Origin: Linyphia triangularis
Lineage: Eukaryota > Arthropoda > Arachnida > Araneae > Linyphiidae
Reading direction: 5' to 3'
Length of the DNA: 64,000 nt
Assembly (NCBI GenBank): GCA_963978545.1
Contig: OZ021733.1
Location: 36,485,110 to 36,549,109 of the forward strand
A program made the position numbers and the translations under genes. This document shows, in pieces, positions 10,486-22,374 of this stretch. The notes below the pieces were generated by a model. That model did not search any database, was not told the origin of the DNA, and worked only from the letters and a program-made list of their open reading frames with translations. How positions within the stretch are numbered: the first letter of the stretch is position 1; the number at the start of each line of letters is the position of its first letter.

Positions 10486-10660
10486 ATTATCTGAATTTAG
10501 TTATGATTCCGTTCTGATTACAGTTTTGTTTGATGGGAGTTTTAAATGCTTCCTCCCATTCAAAACAAAAATGCGTGGATTTTTCCCCTTGAAAGACCAC
10601 CTGGAAGGCGTTTCTCATTAAATTTAGGTATCTCTAAGTTGTCTAAATGTTTACATTAAA
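10486..10660 (+). repeat. Tandem repeat array (right part)
   Basis: After the retrotransposon and its second target duplication, unit 2 resumes with ATTATCTGAATTTA, which matches the equivalent place in unit 1. A third partial unit starts near 10576 with GAAAGACCACCTGGAAGGCG. Removing the insertion gives a unit 2 of about 303 bp. Confidence 0.75.
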
Positions 10661-10699
10661 AAAAAAAAAAAAACATCCTCACGATTCTGAATAAGTGCA

Positions 10700-11960
10700 T
10701 GAATTTTTGTTAATAATTTAGTTTCTGAGTGAGAAACGTATTCATATTGGCTGTGTTGGCAGTGACGTCACCAGACTCTTCCTCGCCGTTTTCCCGGCAA
10801 AAAACCATTCACAAGGTTTTGGAGTGTGCATTTTTTTGTTTTGTTTTGTTAGTTGGTTTAAATATGGTTGTTATTTACAGAATTATTTATTGTATAACAA
10901 TGAGCATTATTATGTTCGAGGGGTGGTGAACAAACAAAAATTATATTGGAAAAATTTAAACATCTACGAATAGATTGCAATCCGAACTCAGTTTTATAAT
11001 AAAATGTGAAGGTTTCTGTAGATATGTGTTTCATTTTAAGAAAGGCATTTATAACCCTTTGTGAAGTGAGGAAGTAAAGTTTATTTTTAAATTGTGTAGC
11101 AGTGTTTTATACTATTGTTACTTTTTTTTTAGATGAAACGCATGTTCAAATTAAATTTACTTGGAGAATTTTTTTGCAAAAATATCACTTTGAAACTGAT
11201 GTGTACTAAATTTGATCTTTATACCGTATGAATTTTTTTAAATACTTTCACCATTTTTAAAAACATTACCGGAAATTGCAAATACGAAATAATTAAATAA
11301 AAACTATTTTATATAAAAATGAATCATTTAAAAACATCAAATGTTTTTAAAAACTCTTCGTTCCAGAGTGAGGCAAATAGAAATGATTAAATGATAATTT
11401 TTATAGTGTAAAATCTGAAACGAACAGGTTTGAGTAAACATATTATATTGTTATTATTCCTCAGTGATCCAACAAATTATTTTTAATCAAACTTAATAAA
11501 GTTCATGGAATTAGTTGAATAGAAAAGGTAATAAACATTTATAAAATGTCAATGTGGGACCTACAAGTTTTTGCATGCTGTATTCATGAATTATAACTGT
11601 TAAGTAAAATAAAAAAGAGTATTTGTGATATTTTTACTTTATATATATTTAATTAGAAAAAAATTACAAAAGATATCGAATGTGAAGAATGTTTTAAAGG
11701 ATTTATTATTTAAATGCAAATGTATTAGGAACAGGTTTGCATTTTCCTTAAAATAGAAATTTCATTAAATGATTAATCGGAATTTATTTTTCTTCCATAT
11801 TTTTCTTTAAAATGAAAGAAGCATTTGGGAAAAATTCAATTGTATCTAAAAATAGTTAATCAATTAGATATCTTTCAATCTACAGTGAAGATGAATAATA
11901 AAAACTGTAAGAAAGGGGATAATAACATTAAAATGCAAAAAAAACCAAAAACAATTCCTA
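10700..11960. other. AT-rich non-genic sequence
   Basis: A short GC-richer patch at about 10740-10820 contains TGACGTCA. The rest is AT-rich with no motif-bearing frame. Confidence 0.45.
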
Positions 11961-11977
11961 TTTTTAAAAGAAAAAAC

Positions 11978-12050
11978 TTGCGGGAATCGTACCGAGAACT
12001 TCCTAGTTTCCAATGTGAATACCCTAACCACTACCCCAGCTACTGCGTTG
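11978..12050 (-). repeat. tRNA-like relic (SINE head or tRNA pseudogene)
   Basis: The minus strand contains TAGCTGGGGTAGTGGTTAGGG, an A-box-like D-arm, and GGTACGATTCCCG, a B-box-like T-arm, at tRNA spacing. The acceptor ends do not pair well, so it is not a functional tRNA. Confidence 0.4.
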
Positions 12051-12059
12051 GTAATTTTA

Positions 12060-13030
12060 TTTCAGAATGTATTTATTAACTTTTATTTTGTTGATATATA
12101 GCTAAATATATAAAAAAAAAACTTTTCTTGAAAATAACATTCCTATTGAGGTCATTTTTGAATTATATTAACGAAATTTCTTTCCATAATATATTTTGTT
12201 AATAGAGCATGGTTTGCGAAAAAAAAATACATAGTTTCCCTTCGTAAGAAGTATCTAAATGTGACATTATTCGAAGTTAAATCAAGTTGTACTATTGAAA
12301 TAAACTATACAAGTTTTTTTATGCTTAATCGTAACTTGTAACTGAATGCATAACCATGTGTTTATCAATACAAATTAAAAAAACCCAAAAAAAACCCGAT
12401 AATTTAGATTGAATTTTCCAAATTTTGAATGTCTGTTCCCATTCATATACATACTTTTTTTTATACGATTAAATTGCCCAATTACTGACGATATTTATCC
12501 AGTACTTAAAATTTGCGTAGAAATATTTAATTGTGCTTCAAATCTAAACAAAACCTGCATAGTTGGTAGATTCTAGTGTTCCTATAACCAGCAACTCTAA
12601 CCAGTTCCCCCACCAGTCAGGCCCAAACCGCGTTACTCCTTTGTTGGTCACGTGATATCCATTTTCAGCTCAATTCCGAAAGGACGTTTTTTTAAACTTT
12701 GAATTCTAGAATAAATATGCGAAATATGAGGGTAAAACAAAGTTTTTTCATAATTTTAGAATACTTATAATCGATTTAAATCAATGGGAAAAAAATGCTG
12801 TAATTCTCTATTGGCCAGAGATTTTATGGTGTAATAGCTATACGGAGGCAATATCATTAAATTGGTACACTTTTGAAGGTGGGTTCGTCTAGGGGGGTCT
12901 CTTATGGAAAACTATCCAATTTTTTGTCAGTCTCTACAGTTAGAAAACTCAGATAACTCCATCATTGCGTCAAGCAATTAACACAACATTATCTGTCACG
13001 ATCACTGTTATGTCTACACATTTTAAAGAA
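12060..13030. other. AT-rich non-genic sequence
   Basis: The block near 12545-12660 is locally GC-richer and reads partly like a degraded tRNA-related head on the minus strand, but it is too diverged to call. No gene is visible. Confidence 0.35.
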
Positions 13031-13040
13031 AGACTGAAGA

Positions 13041-13110
13041 GCGTCGGCGAGGTTCGATCCCGGGACCTTTTGCATGCTGTCCAAGCATTCTTCCTTTGAA
13101 CAACTTATTA
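13041..13110 (-). repeat. tRNA-like relic
   Basis: On the minus strand GGGATCGAACCTC fits a B box, preceded by a GTTCAAAGGAAGAATGCTTGG segment at the place of a D-arm. The fold is not convincing as a working tRNA. It is probably the head of an old SINE. Confidence 0.35.
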
Positions 13111-13669
13111 AATTACAGTAAGTTAAGTTTCTACATGTATTTATAATAATTTTTTCATATTTTATAAAAAAGTCTATTTTATAGTACGATCGAAGATTAT
13201 TTATTAAACAGTACCATTAAAATTTAAAATTATTTGCTATTTATTGCAGCTGAAATTTCCAAATATAAATTATTTCTTATGAAAAGTTAGGGTTTCCGAA
13301 TGTACATATGCTCACATCTAATGAAAGCATTATCTGATGTAAATATTTTCAAATCAACTATAAGCCAAAAGGTAATAAAAATAAAATAAAAAGTTAACTT
13401 AAAATTTTAATTTTTTTTACTATCTCGCTTACCACGTCCACTTAAATATTTTTTCCCAATCACAGAATGATTGAAATTCTGGTAACCTCCAAAGAAAAAA
13501 TGGACGAATAAAGAGTTTCTAGAAATGGATTGAAAGGATTTAATTGGTTAAAATTAATTACATTTGATAGCGAATATCTCAATAAATATTGATTTTCGGA
13601 CCCTACTTCCACTTGCAAATATTTTTCATTTTTGCTCATAATTATGAAAGTATATAGGTAGTGCGATGG

Positions 13670-13690
13670 TTTCTGAACACCCTGTATATC
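13670..13690 (-). repeat. Isolated mariner-like terminus
   Basis: GGTTTCTGAACACCCTGTATA matches the right ends of mariner-like MITEs, including the TA target. No partner end was found upstream. 13110-13670 and 13700-14980 otherwise hold only AT-rich sequence. Confidence 0.35.
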
Positions 13691-14989
13691 TACCAGAAAT
13701 GTAGATAATACTTTTTGGTGAATAATGTTTCTTCAAAATATTAGCGTCATTTCAGAATTAAAAATGATAGTTTACTTATTGAGTTTGATTGATATTTATA
13801 TTATAATGTTTGAAATTGAATAATAATAGGTAATTTTTTCCTAAAAGAGCTCATTTTTAAATAATAGAATATATTTTTGAGCATGCTATCACAAGTGTTT
13901 GGCACATTTGCTTTTAATTCAAAACTAATAGATTGATTCTATAATTTTTGAGTAAATTTGTTTTACACATTGTACGTTTAACCAACACAAACCGAGAGAA
14001 TAAATAGTTTTTATACAGTAGTTTATTATATTAAAAGTTGTTTCTTATATTCAAAATTTAGACGATAATTCTTACTGCAAATTTTTTTTTCGTAGTAGAT
14101 GTAAATTATAATGAATGCTTGCTGAGGTATTACTGCAAAAGTAATTGAACTACGGTTTAAAAGCATTTTGAGACTATTCTCGAATGCTTATAAATGAGAC
14201 ATTCGATGAAATGATGACTTCTTTGCTTGAATGATTGTTTGGAGAAGGAAGTTTTAAGTTCAGAACTTTGATAATGGACTTTATGTTACAGTACCATTTA
14301 CATACTATTTCTAACGTTCTTTGTTTAGTCACTTTAATGAGCAAACGACTGAACGTTAAACTACAGTCAAAGTTTAAAATGCTATAGAAGCAACTGATTC
14401 AGAGAAATATGAGTTTTAGCAACGATTTTAGAGTGGAAAAGTTACTAATTTAAGGGCCGCAGAGCTTTGCTTCGATTTTGAATTGACTGATCTCTATCGA
14501 AGTTAATTAAACTTCCGCCTTTCATTAGATTGGACTCTAAATAGCGGAATTTGGAAACATCTGGCTCAATAAGTTTACACTTATTTAATTTTTAGTTGCA
14601 TTTTGAGCAAGTTGCATCTTACGTTCACCAAATACTCCAAAAGTAGTATTTAATACCTTAAATTAATGAATTTATGTAATGTACACTAAAATTGCCTACT
14701 TGTTAATGTTCGATAACCAATTCACCTAAATTTTTCTAATAATATTTTATTCTACATGGAAATCTTTTAACATAGTATTGGGTCAAATAAAAGTGACAAG
14801 ACATTGGAAAAATTGACAAAAACTACGGGCAGCTAATCATTAAGATTTTTTTTTTTTTGTATAAAGCTCCATTTATTTATAAAAACGAACTAGATTTCAC
14901 TTTGCTTTAAATTTTTTTTATTTTTTTAACTTTTATGTGTAAATTGTATCATCCTACTCTTTGATGTTAGTAACTTTTAGATTTTTCTA

Positions 14990-15955
14990 ATGTTCTGTTA
15001 CTCTTTGGCCATCCTGTATTTTTTATGAGTTTATTATGAAAACGATAAATGTAAGAGCGTATAGCGATGTATTTTAGTAAGTTTCTTCTTGTAAAATTAA
15101 AAAAACATAATAATGAATGCATTATTTTAGTTATTACATGAATACTTGGCTTTTCTCTTGGATTATATCTAAAAATAGCAAGGCAAAGCATCAGGCATTG
15201 TTTGCGTTTATTAAGGGGGTCCGGCACCTCCATAGGAGCCCATGTTAAATTCAACAACTTTGGGGGCATCTCATTTAATAACCGATTCTTCAATCATTAT
15301 GAAACTTTCACAGTATAATATTTGGATACTTTTGAACGAGATTTCGAGACCTTTAACTCGAGATTTTTGTTATTTTTTAAAAATTAAAATAATTATGATT
15401 TTCTAAAAATATGTTTAAGAAAAATTATAAAAGTTTAGACTAATTTTTTTTTTTTTAAAAAGTATGCTACTTATCAATAATTCCTCGTTTTAAAGTACTT
15501 AAATACATTAGAGAAACACGTATAAAAAATTTCGAGCATTTATGTTATACAGATTTTAAGCTATGTGCCCCCAAACATGAAAAAAAGGCATTTTGAGAAA
15601 TTCAGCTTTGAAGTTAAAAAACATGCATTAAATACCTACATTTTGTTTACTTCAAAAAATTATTAAAAATACTTTGAAATAAGATAAATTACAAATGTGG
15701 CATCATTTTAAAGACAACAATTTATATTTTAATAAACAGTAATAAACTCGAAATCAATAATCTGAAAATTTTTCATGCCCTTAAGAAAATGATACATGTA
15801 AAGGCGTATAGCCATGTATTTTAATAAGTTACTTCTTGTAAAATTAAAAAAACATAAGAATGAATGCATGATTTTTGTTATTACATAAATACCTGGCCTT
15901 TCTCTTGGATTATATCTAAAAATAGTAAGGCAAAGCATCAGACATTGTTTGCGGA
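14990..15955. repeat. Pair of direct repeats (about 170 bp each) flanking a MITE
   Basis: Blocks at about 15034-15204 and 15785-15955 are about 90 percent identical. They share GTAAAATTAAAAAAACATAA, TCTCTTGGATTATATCTAAA and GGCAAAGCATCAG. Both give minus-strand open frames with the same peptide, but it matches no family I know, so I treat this as duplicated non-coding DNA. A TTAA-flanked MITE (15211-15784) sits exactly between them. A mariner-like end, GGCCATCCTGTAT, lies at the left edge. Confidence 0.7.
15211..15784. mobile_element. TTAA-flanked MITE, copy 1
   Basis: It starts TTAAGGGGGTCCGGCACCTC and ends in an inverted GCATG...CCCTTAA. A second copy at 27039-27599 shares its whole length and order, which defines the family. 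TTAA at both ends suggests piggyBac-type integration, though the termini are not standard. No protein is encoded. Confidence 0.7.
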
Positions 15956-16029
15956 AATGCAGTTCATATGTATATGATGTAAAGAAATGCAGTTTATGAC
16001 ATATAAGCAATTTCAGAATTCTTCTCACG

Positions 16030-17390
16030 TCTTAAGGGCAGTGAACTAGTTTCACGTCTGTGAGATAAGAACTTAATACAAATGCAAAAACTTGGGTGAA
16101 TTCGAAATCTTTGGAATTGTCACGTAGTAGGAAAGTGCTACTGAGGATACGAAAACAAACACAATAAATCATATTCATATGCATTTCACGTGTTAAAGAT
16201 ATCAAAGATCATAAAAAGAATGCACACGTAAAATGGTACAAGTAACCTTCTGCATTTTGAAAAACAGAATATTTACTAATTTTAAAAGGATTTTATAGTT
16301 TTAAATAATTTGGTTGATTTCCTCTTTGTAATAAGAACCTAGCTTTATCTATTTAAATTTTAGTTAAAATGAAGAAACTGGTATGGCAACTCAGACTCAA
16401 TGCAATTTACAAAATCCCTTATTTAGAGTTTGCATAAAAATTACTTGAATTTCTTGATTTAAACTAGTTCCAGATTTTTTTCTGCAACAGAGGTTTTCAA
16501 AATTAGTGTAAACATCTGAATTTATTGTAGTCAGTTCTTGTTTATTGATTATAGAGCAATATGAAAAGAGGTCAAAGTTTTATATGTAAAAGCATTTCAA
16601 GTTGTGATTATGAAAAATCCGTTTAATGCGGAACAAAAATAAGTGACCTTAGTTTCAATAAGGAATATTGTTAATGACTGTATCCGTCATTGCAGTTAAA
16701 AAGTTATTCAAGATTACAGAGAGGCACGTTAAGAGAAGACTTGAAAGTGTAAAAGGTTCATTACAAAAATACAAAGACACAACTGTGAAAATAAGTACAA
16801 CTCTTCTGATGGGTTCAGAAAGGATTTGAATATAAAATTTATCTATAGGGAGACTATTCCAATAAGAGTGACTTATGAGCTCAGTATGAATCTAATTAAC
16901 ACATTTTTTACACATATAGGTTTAATTGAATGTATTCTGGTTTTCCAAGGTACAGCTGCTATTACAAAACCCATTGTCACTGAAGTAAATTCATAATGCT
17001 CTAAATAACATAATTCACCAAATACGGATAGACTAAAAGATCTATGGAGGAATCAATATTACATTATTTTACACATTAGAACTATTTTAATAGTGGAGAA
17101 AAGATCACCAGCTAGTAGCTTTCAACTAAAACTCTACCTTTTCTAAGATTATCCAGTTAATTTTAAAACAAAAAGAGATTCCTTCACACACCATACACAA
17201 TACTTAAAACCTACTTTTTCAAGATAACTATATATTTTTTACATAATCTGTACATTCTATTAAATAAATGTATCGGTTCCAAATTTAGACAAGTAAATTT
17301 GTAGTTTTAAACAACTCGCATTTGGGTTAAAATCCAAATTGCATATGCATGTATTAAAATTTGAAAATTTGCATATTTATTTGCGTCTTA
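16030..17390. other. AT-rich non-genic sequence
   Basis: No motif-bearing reading frame, tandem repeat or strong inverted repeat was seen. Confidence 0.45.
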
Positions 17391-17394
17391 TTTT

Positions 17395-17745
17395 CCAGGT
17401 AGTACGGCAGTATTGGTCAATGTCGGAAAAGGGGTCTGGAAAATTGATCAATACTGGCCGAAAATCGAGCATAATTTTAAAATACTCGTTTTTTAAAAAA
17501 AAATAAAAAAATAAGCATGTCAAAACCATCACAAAACATATTTTTTAACCTTCCGTCATTTTTGATAAAAATATATTGCAATTTTAAAACTCTTCATTAG
17601 CAGTTCAAAACTTTCAGAATATTTTATCCAGCACTGGTCGAGATTGATCAAGATCCGTATTAACGGCCAGTCTACAACGCTCAACATCGGGATTGGCGAA
17701 TGACCAGCGGTATTGGGCAGCGTATTCGTGCTACTGGTGTTCTGC
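17395..17745. repeat. Possible MITE with imperfect inverted ends
   Basis: The left end CCAGGTAGTACGGCAGTATT and the inverse of the right end CCAGTAGCACGAATACGC...CCAATACCG share words in order (CCAG.TAG.ACG, CARTA, TGGTCA). Both ends are GC-rich against an AT-rich middle. A pure A run follows at about 17753-17770. Target duplication not resolved. Confidence 0.4.
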
Positions 17746-17774
17746 TAAAATTTAAAAAAAAAAAAAAAAAGAAG

Positions 17775-19575
17775 AAAATTGTAATGTAATAATACGGTTA
17801 CTTTTAGATTGTGTAGAAAAAGAGGTAATTTAAAAAGTATATATAGAAAAGGTTTTATAAAAAGATAGCTGTATAAAATGTAATATAAAAATTATGACTT
17901 GTATCCTTTTTCCATTTGCACTCCTCATTTTTATCTGGACTTATATTTCAGGAAATATTTTTAAGGCAGTGATAATCCGTTATGAAAAGTATGAAAATGC
18001 TTACATTTTTTTTGTTCCATAAAGTAAAGTCGTAATGCTAGGCACGAAAGTCATTTACAGATTTATTATTTTGCAGTAAGCTTATTTCGTATATTTATCT
18101 ATTTGTTATATATTTGGCGATGACAAAGTACAGTTATAGAAAGTAGAAACTAATAAAAGAGTAATATATTCTCAGGAAAGCTCAAAATGTTATTTTTAAA
18201 ATCCTTAACACTGTATTATTGAGTATGAATTTAATGTCTTTTTCAAAGTTAATCTTTAGTAGCCATATTATTAGAACTTCTAAGTAGAGTAGAATTTCAG
18301 GGTTTTTTTTCCAACTATTTATTTATGGAAATTAATAACTGTCTTTTATAGTTATTTAATTATTAAAATAATATGTAGAGAGTGTTTAATTTAGATATTT
18401 TGAAGAGAGGATTAAAAGCTTATAAACCTTATTTATCTGTACAAAAATTTACACTAATTTAATTAAAAGATACGCATTTTCATTTCCATTAACCTTGGGG
18501 AAATTTTTAAACACCCATTCGTTGCTAATAAGGTGACTATTTAGTGAATTTTCTGTTTAATCATAAATGTGGGGGAAATATATTCTATGTTTTAAGGCAA
18601 ATTACAATTGACATAAAAGAAAAGTAGCTCGTTTAAAAAAAATTCTGATATTTCATTTGCTCAAAAACGAGAATGCGTATTTAAAAGAAGAAGGAAAGGA
18701 ATTACTAAATTAAATTAATGCACTTAATAATAAGAATGCAGAGAACTAAACCTTATTTAATGAATGTTTCATTGAAACTGAAAAGTACGAAACCAAAAGG
18801 AAATATGAACAAAGGATATTTAAAATGTTTGTGTTATGTTAAAGTTTACATTATACAAATTTGCACACAAATATTTTTGGAATACCTCTTATTGTGTATT
18901 AGTTTCTCTGCGAGTCTTTTAAATATACATTAACACTCTTCTATTCCGAAATAATTTTCAGTAAACAAAAGCTTTCGAAAACAGTAGTCAACAATTTCTA
19001 CAACTAAATAACTAGCACTTCAAAGTGACTTTCATTCGTTAAGTACTCAGCAAACATTTTAATTTAAATTCTCTTTTTAAAAATAGTGTTCATTATTTGA
19101 TTAATTCAGGACATTTGAATTCAATTGGAAGTGAGGAGTGGGAGTTCAAAGAGGACCATGTTAATTTTAGAAAATCTTGTAAAAGTAGGAAAAGTGTGTT
19201 TATCAAAATACTGATAGTTTTGACTAGTTTTATTAAAAAACTAGACAATTTTGTTTTAAAGGTTATCTAGTTTTACTATATTTGGTTTATTTTTTACACA
19301 AGCGCTTCTTATGATCTAATTGAATAGATAGTTTACGAAAGTTACAACTACGTAACTTAATTCTTTCCGGGCTGAGTTTTTGATTCACCCTCATATTAGG
19401 TTTCGTTAAGTTTGCATGGTTCCAGCTGTCTATTTCATCTCCTATGCAGTGCTTATCACAACCAAATACGCCTTATAATTTAAACTACGAAAAGATTATG
19501 AGATTAAAACCTTTGAAGTAATGTACAATACTATTTAATTTGCTCTCGCTCCTATTATCGCACACTTAAGTATTT
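17775..19575. other. AT-rich non-genic sequence
   Basis: A 71-codon frame near 18718-18933 is lysine- and isoleucine-rich as expected of random AT-rich DNA. Nothing else stands out. Confidence 0.4.
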
Positions 19576-19580
19576 GGAGA

Positions 19581-19650
19581 AGCCAGGACCTTTCCCAAGA
19601 ACTACCACTCATGAGCTCGGTGCCTTTAACCACCGAGACACTGGAGCCCT
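19581..19650 (-). repeat. tRNA-like relic
   Basis: The minus strand has TCTCGGTGGTTAAAGGCACC, like a tRNA D-arm with A box, followed at tRNA spacing by a decayed T-arm. Probably an old SINE head. Confidence 0.35.
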
Positions 19651-20124
19651 CATTTAAGGTTTATAGGCGAGAGTTAAATTTTAGGCATTTTTTAGAATTT
19701 TAAAATAACATTTTTGTGATTTTCAGAAATTCTTATCATATTACAGTAAAGTGGGGTGACTGGATCAATTGTGAGAGAAATGGATTTCAGCGAAGATTTT
19801 GAAACATAAATGGTTTAAGTGGGGAAAATATTTCAAATAAGTAAAAAATATTAAGGAAGACAGGGGAACCTGTCAAATTTTCAACTTTGCTTGCATTTAT
19901 TAAACTTAATTTCGTCTAACATTCTAATAATATCGTTTAGCAAGGGGCTTCGAAAGAAACAAGTATCTAAATCTGGATTTTTAGAAACCGCGCGTGTATT
20001 TCTTATTGACATAAAGGAAATCATGTTTTAGAAGTTGATTTCAAAAACCTTTTTTTACATTTGTTGTTGTTTGTTTTGTCACTAAGTAAAATTTTGAATT
20101 TAATCTGTTATCGTTACCGTTACC

Positions 20125-20222
20125 TCGTAAATGAAGGATTTCTTTTGTATTCCTAGACGTTCTACTTAGTTAAGTCTCAAGTAAAATGATTAAGACTACA
20201 AAAGAAATCCATCATTTACGAT
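20125..20222. repeat. Inverted repeat, 26-bp arms
   Basis: TCGTAAATGAAGGATTTCTT near 20125 is repeated inverted as AAGAAATCCATCATTTACGA near 20202-20222. The loop is about 45 bases. Confidence 0.75.
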
Positions 20223-20257
20223 GTAAGACTCTTTAAAATATACCTTCCAAGATTGAT

Positions 20258-20315
20258 CCAAGAATAATATGATAATTTAAACTCAGTTGAGTTTAAATTA
20301 TTATATGATTCTTGG
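20258..20315. repeat. 58-bp near-perfect hairpin
   Basis: Arms of 28 bp, from CCAAGAATAATATG to the mirrored ATATGATTCTTGG, with two mismatches and a 2-nt loop. It lies 36 bp after another inverted repeat and about 155 bp before a decayed mariner-like element. It could be a small foldback element. A microRNA-type precursor is a less likely alternative because the loop is so short. Confidence 0.75.
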
Positions 20316-20472
20316 AGGCATTTCTTGGTTGGTAAACGACTTAGTGATAATTTCTCCATTCATCTTGCTTCATTACGACTTCCTAGACGACATTAAAAAC
20401 CTAACAATGTTAAAAAAATTATCAACATGTAAGTTTTATAACATAACGCTGTTTGATGGAAAAAGACAAACA

Positions 20473-21290
20473 CAGGGTGTCCAAAATGATGGGATACTAT
20501 TTCAAAGTTGCATACAGGCGAAACAATTCATCATAAAATGGAAAGAGGATGAAAATTTCTTTTAGAGAAAATATATTATTTCCAAAAATCTTCACGAGGA
20601 GTGGTTTTTCTTTAAAAACCTGTAATGAATATGTAAATTTTACAAAAATGTAAATTACATATCTAGCCACACCTTCATATTAGTTTTACAATTTTTACTG
20701 GTCATCAGCTTCAGCTACCATCTGAAATTACAAGATGGCATGCTTTTCAATTGATCGAAGACTGTTCTGGGAAATGTTGAGCACTAGGCGTGAAATGTTG
20801 TCTTTAAGATCAAGTAAAGTTCTTGTCACGATTTACCAGATTTTTCAAATGTCTCTAGAGCCAAAAATCGAAGGGATTGAAATTTGGAGATCGGAGAAGC
20901 CACAAACTATAAAAGTGTCAGCTGACGACACTTTCATCTGTGAAATTACTCTATAGAACATTTTTAACACATCGTGCAATGTGGGGAGAAGCTCCATCTT
21001 GCATAACGATTTTGTGTGCAAGGCATTGACATGTTTGCAGAGCCGACAAATTTTATTTTCTAATCACGATGCATATAGATGCTCTGTGACCGACTATATC
21101 CTTAGACCTACAGAACTTAACTCTTCGAAAAAGTATGGTCCGAGAATAAAAGATGCAGAAAATCTACATGACACCGTCACTTTTGGTGAATCCAATGGAA
21201 CCTGTAAGATAGAGTACGGATTTTCTGGTTCCCAAAATTGGCAATTGGATGAATTTACTGCATTGAAAAGTGAAAGTGCATGAGAGTGTG
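20473..21290 (-). pseudogene. Decayed mariner/Tc-like (IS630 superfamily) transposase and 3' terminus
   Basis: On the minus strand the order matches the catalytic half of an IS630/Tc-type DDE transposase. WEPENPYSI and SPKVTVWCRF...ILGPYFFEE come first (about 21110-21240), then MQDGASPHIARCVKNV (20967-21005) with the second catalytic Asp. RSPNFNPFDFWL follows about 37 residues later, then LKDNISRLVLNISQ and AEADDQ near 20700. At least three in-frame stops and a change of frame disable it. The expected third catalytic acid in SPDLNP is Asn here. The N-terminal half is absent. CAGGGTGTCC near 20473 is the 3' terminal repeat. Confidence 0.8.
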
Positions 21291-21299
21291 CAAGCTCAA

Positions 21300-21930
21300 A
21301 ATTTCTAAAAGTTTCAACTGCGGTAGAGACATATAAATTATTATTTAAAAGAATATTATAATTTAACTATGAGAAGCAAGGGAAAGTGTTTCCCAATATT
21401 TTTTTTAAAAGTTGGTTTTTAAGAACGAGAAAAAAAAGAAGAAAAAACAACAACATAAGTTTTATAATTTTTTTTTATTTCAAATATATAGAATTAACAT
21501 GTGTGGTACAAAAATCCTTTGCGAGTAAAACCGAAAACGTTCATTCCATTCTCTAAGCAAAAATAATAATAATAAAATAAAAAAAAAAAATTGTCCCGTC
21601 AATATTTGCTAAGTGACCTATATAAATCCAGGAAATCTTGAATTCAATTTATTTTTATTGATTTAAATTTAAAGCACTACAGTGAGACTGACCCGTTGTT
21701 TTATATTATACCCTGCTGTTTTGAACTGAGAGGTAATTTAAATGCATTAAATGGGAGAAGAGGGGGGGGGGGGGGGAATTCCTGGAAAATAATTTTAAAA
21801 GTGGAGTTACTCCGATGGGATTACTTATATTTTCTTGTATAATGTAGTAAGTAAGCAACTAGCAATGTTAAGGTAATTTAAATTTCAAATACTACTTTTT
21901 TTTTTTAATTATTCCTTACTATGAATTCTT
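21300..21930. other. AT-rich sequence with a G tract
   Basis: A run of G with one interruption lies at about 21760-21776. The missing 5' half of the transposase element would be expected here but is not recognisable. Confidence 0.4.
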
Positions 21931-22085
21931 TCCAAATTCCTTATATTAACTTTGATTTTGTTTTTCTGTGGAGTGCAAAATCTTCAGAGTGTTAATTAAA
22001 TCACTTGTCATCATCCAATTGAGCTAAAACTTGGAAAATAAACTCATTGTCGGTGGCAACGCATTCTATCAATTGTGAGAATATG
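21930..22085 (+). repeat. Diverged repeat shared with 53.6 kb
   Basis: The run of words TTATATTAACTTT, ATTAA, GTCATC.AAT, AAACTTGG, GATG or GGTG and CGCATTCTATCAA has the same order as 53600-53750. Identity is roughly 65 percent. Type unknown. Confidence 0.45.
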
Positions 22086-22090
22086 TGTTC

Positions 22091-22370
22091 TGTTATATAT
22101 TTCTTTTTTGTTTATGATTTCCGGCGCCTCTGCGGATTGCCGCCTGATTTTTTGTTCCACCGATGTTGGGTTGGGTGGCGCCGTCTGGGTTGCTTTATGT
22201 GATGTGATGTAATGTTATATATATATGTTTTGTGTCAGTTGGAAATTAGAATTTGAATAAAGAAGTTGAATTTTGATTTTGGCCGAACTAGTTGTGTTCT
22301 TGGGCCGGCGTTTCGAAGAAGCGAAGCGTTTTGTTTCATGTGCTGACATCAATTTTGGGGGCAACACAAG
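22091..22370 (+). mobile_element. Possible retroelement LTR with primer-binding-like site
   Basis: A GC-richer block starts TGTTATATAT and could end ACATCA at 22351. It contains an AATAAA signal near 22256. It is followed after 4 nt by TGGGGGCAACACAAG, which begins TGG as a tRNA primer-binding site would. No internal coding sequence follows and no second LTR was found, so this would be a fragment. The assignment is tentative. Confidence 0.35.
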
Positions 22371-22374
22371 TTAG

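Noticed and set aside
15034..15955. LTR retrotransposon
   Set aside because: The direct repeats enclose a known MITE and no primer-binding site, polypurine tract or coding sequence.
14967..16028. Two minus-strand frames sharing a KQCLMLCL...FRYNPRE peptide
   Set aside because: They sit on duplicated DNA, match no known family, and one frame runs into MITE sequence. Conservation is explained by recent DNA duplication.
20735..21283. Two plus-strand frames of 73 and 100 codons
   Set aside because: Antisense shadows of the decayed mariner-like transposase on the minus strand.
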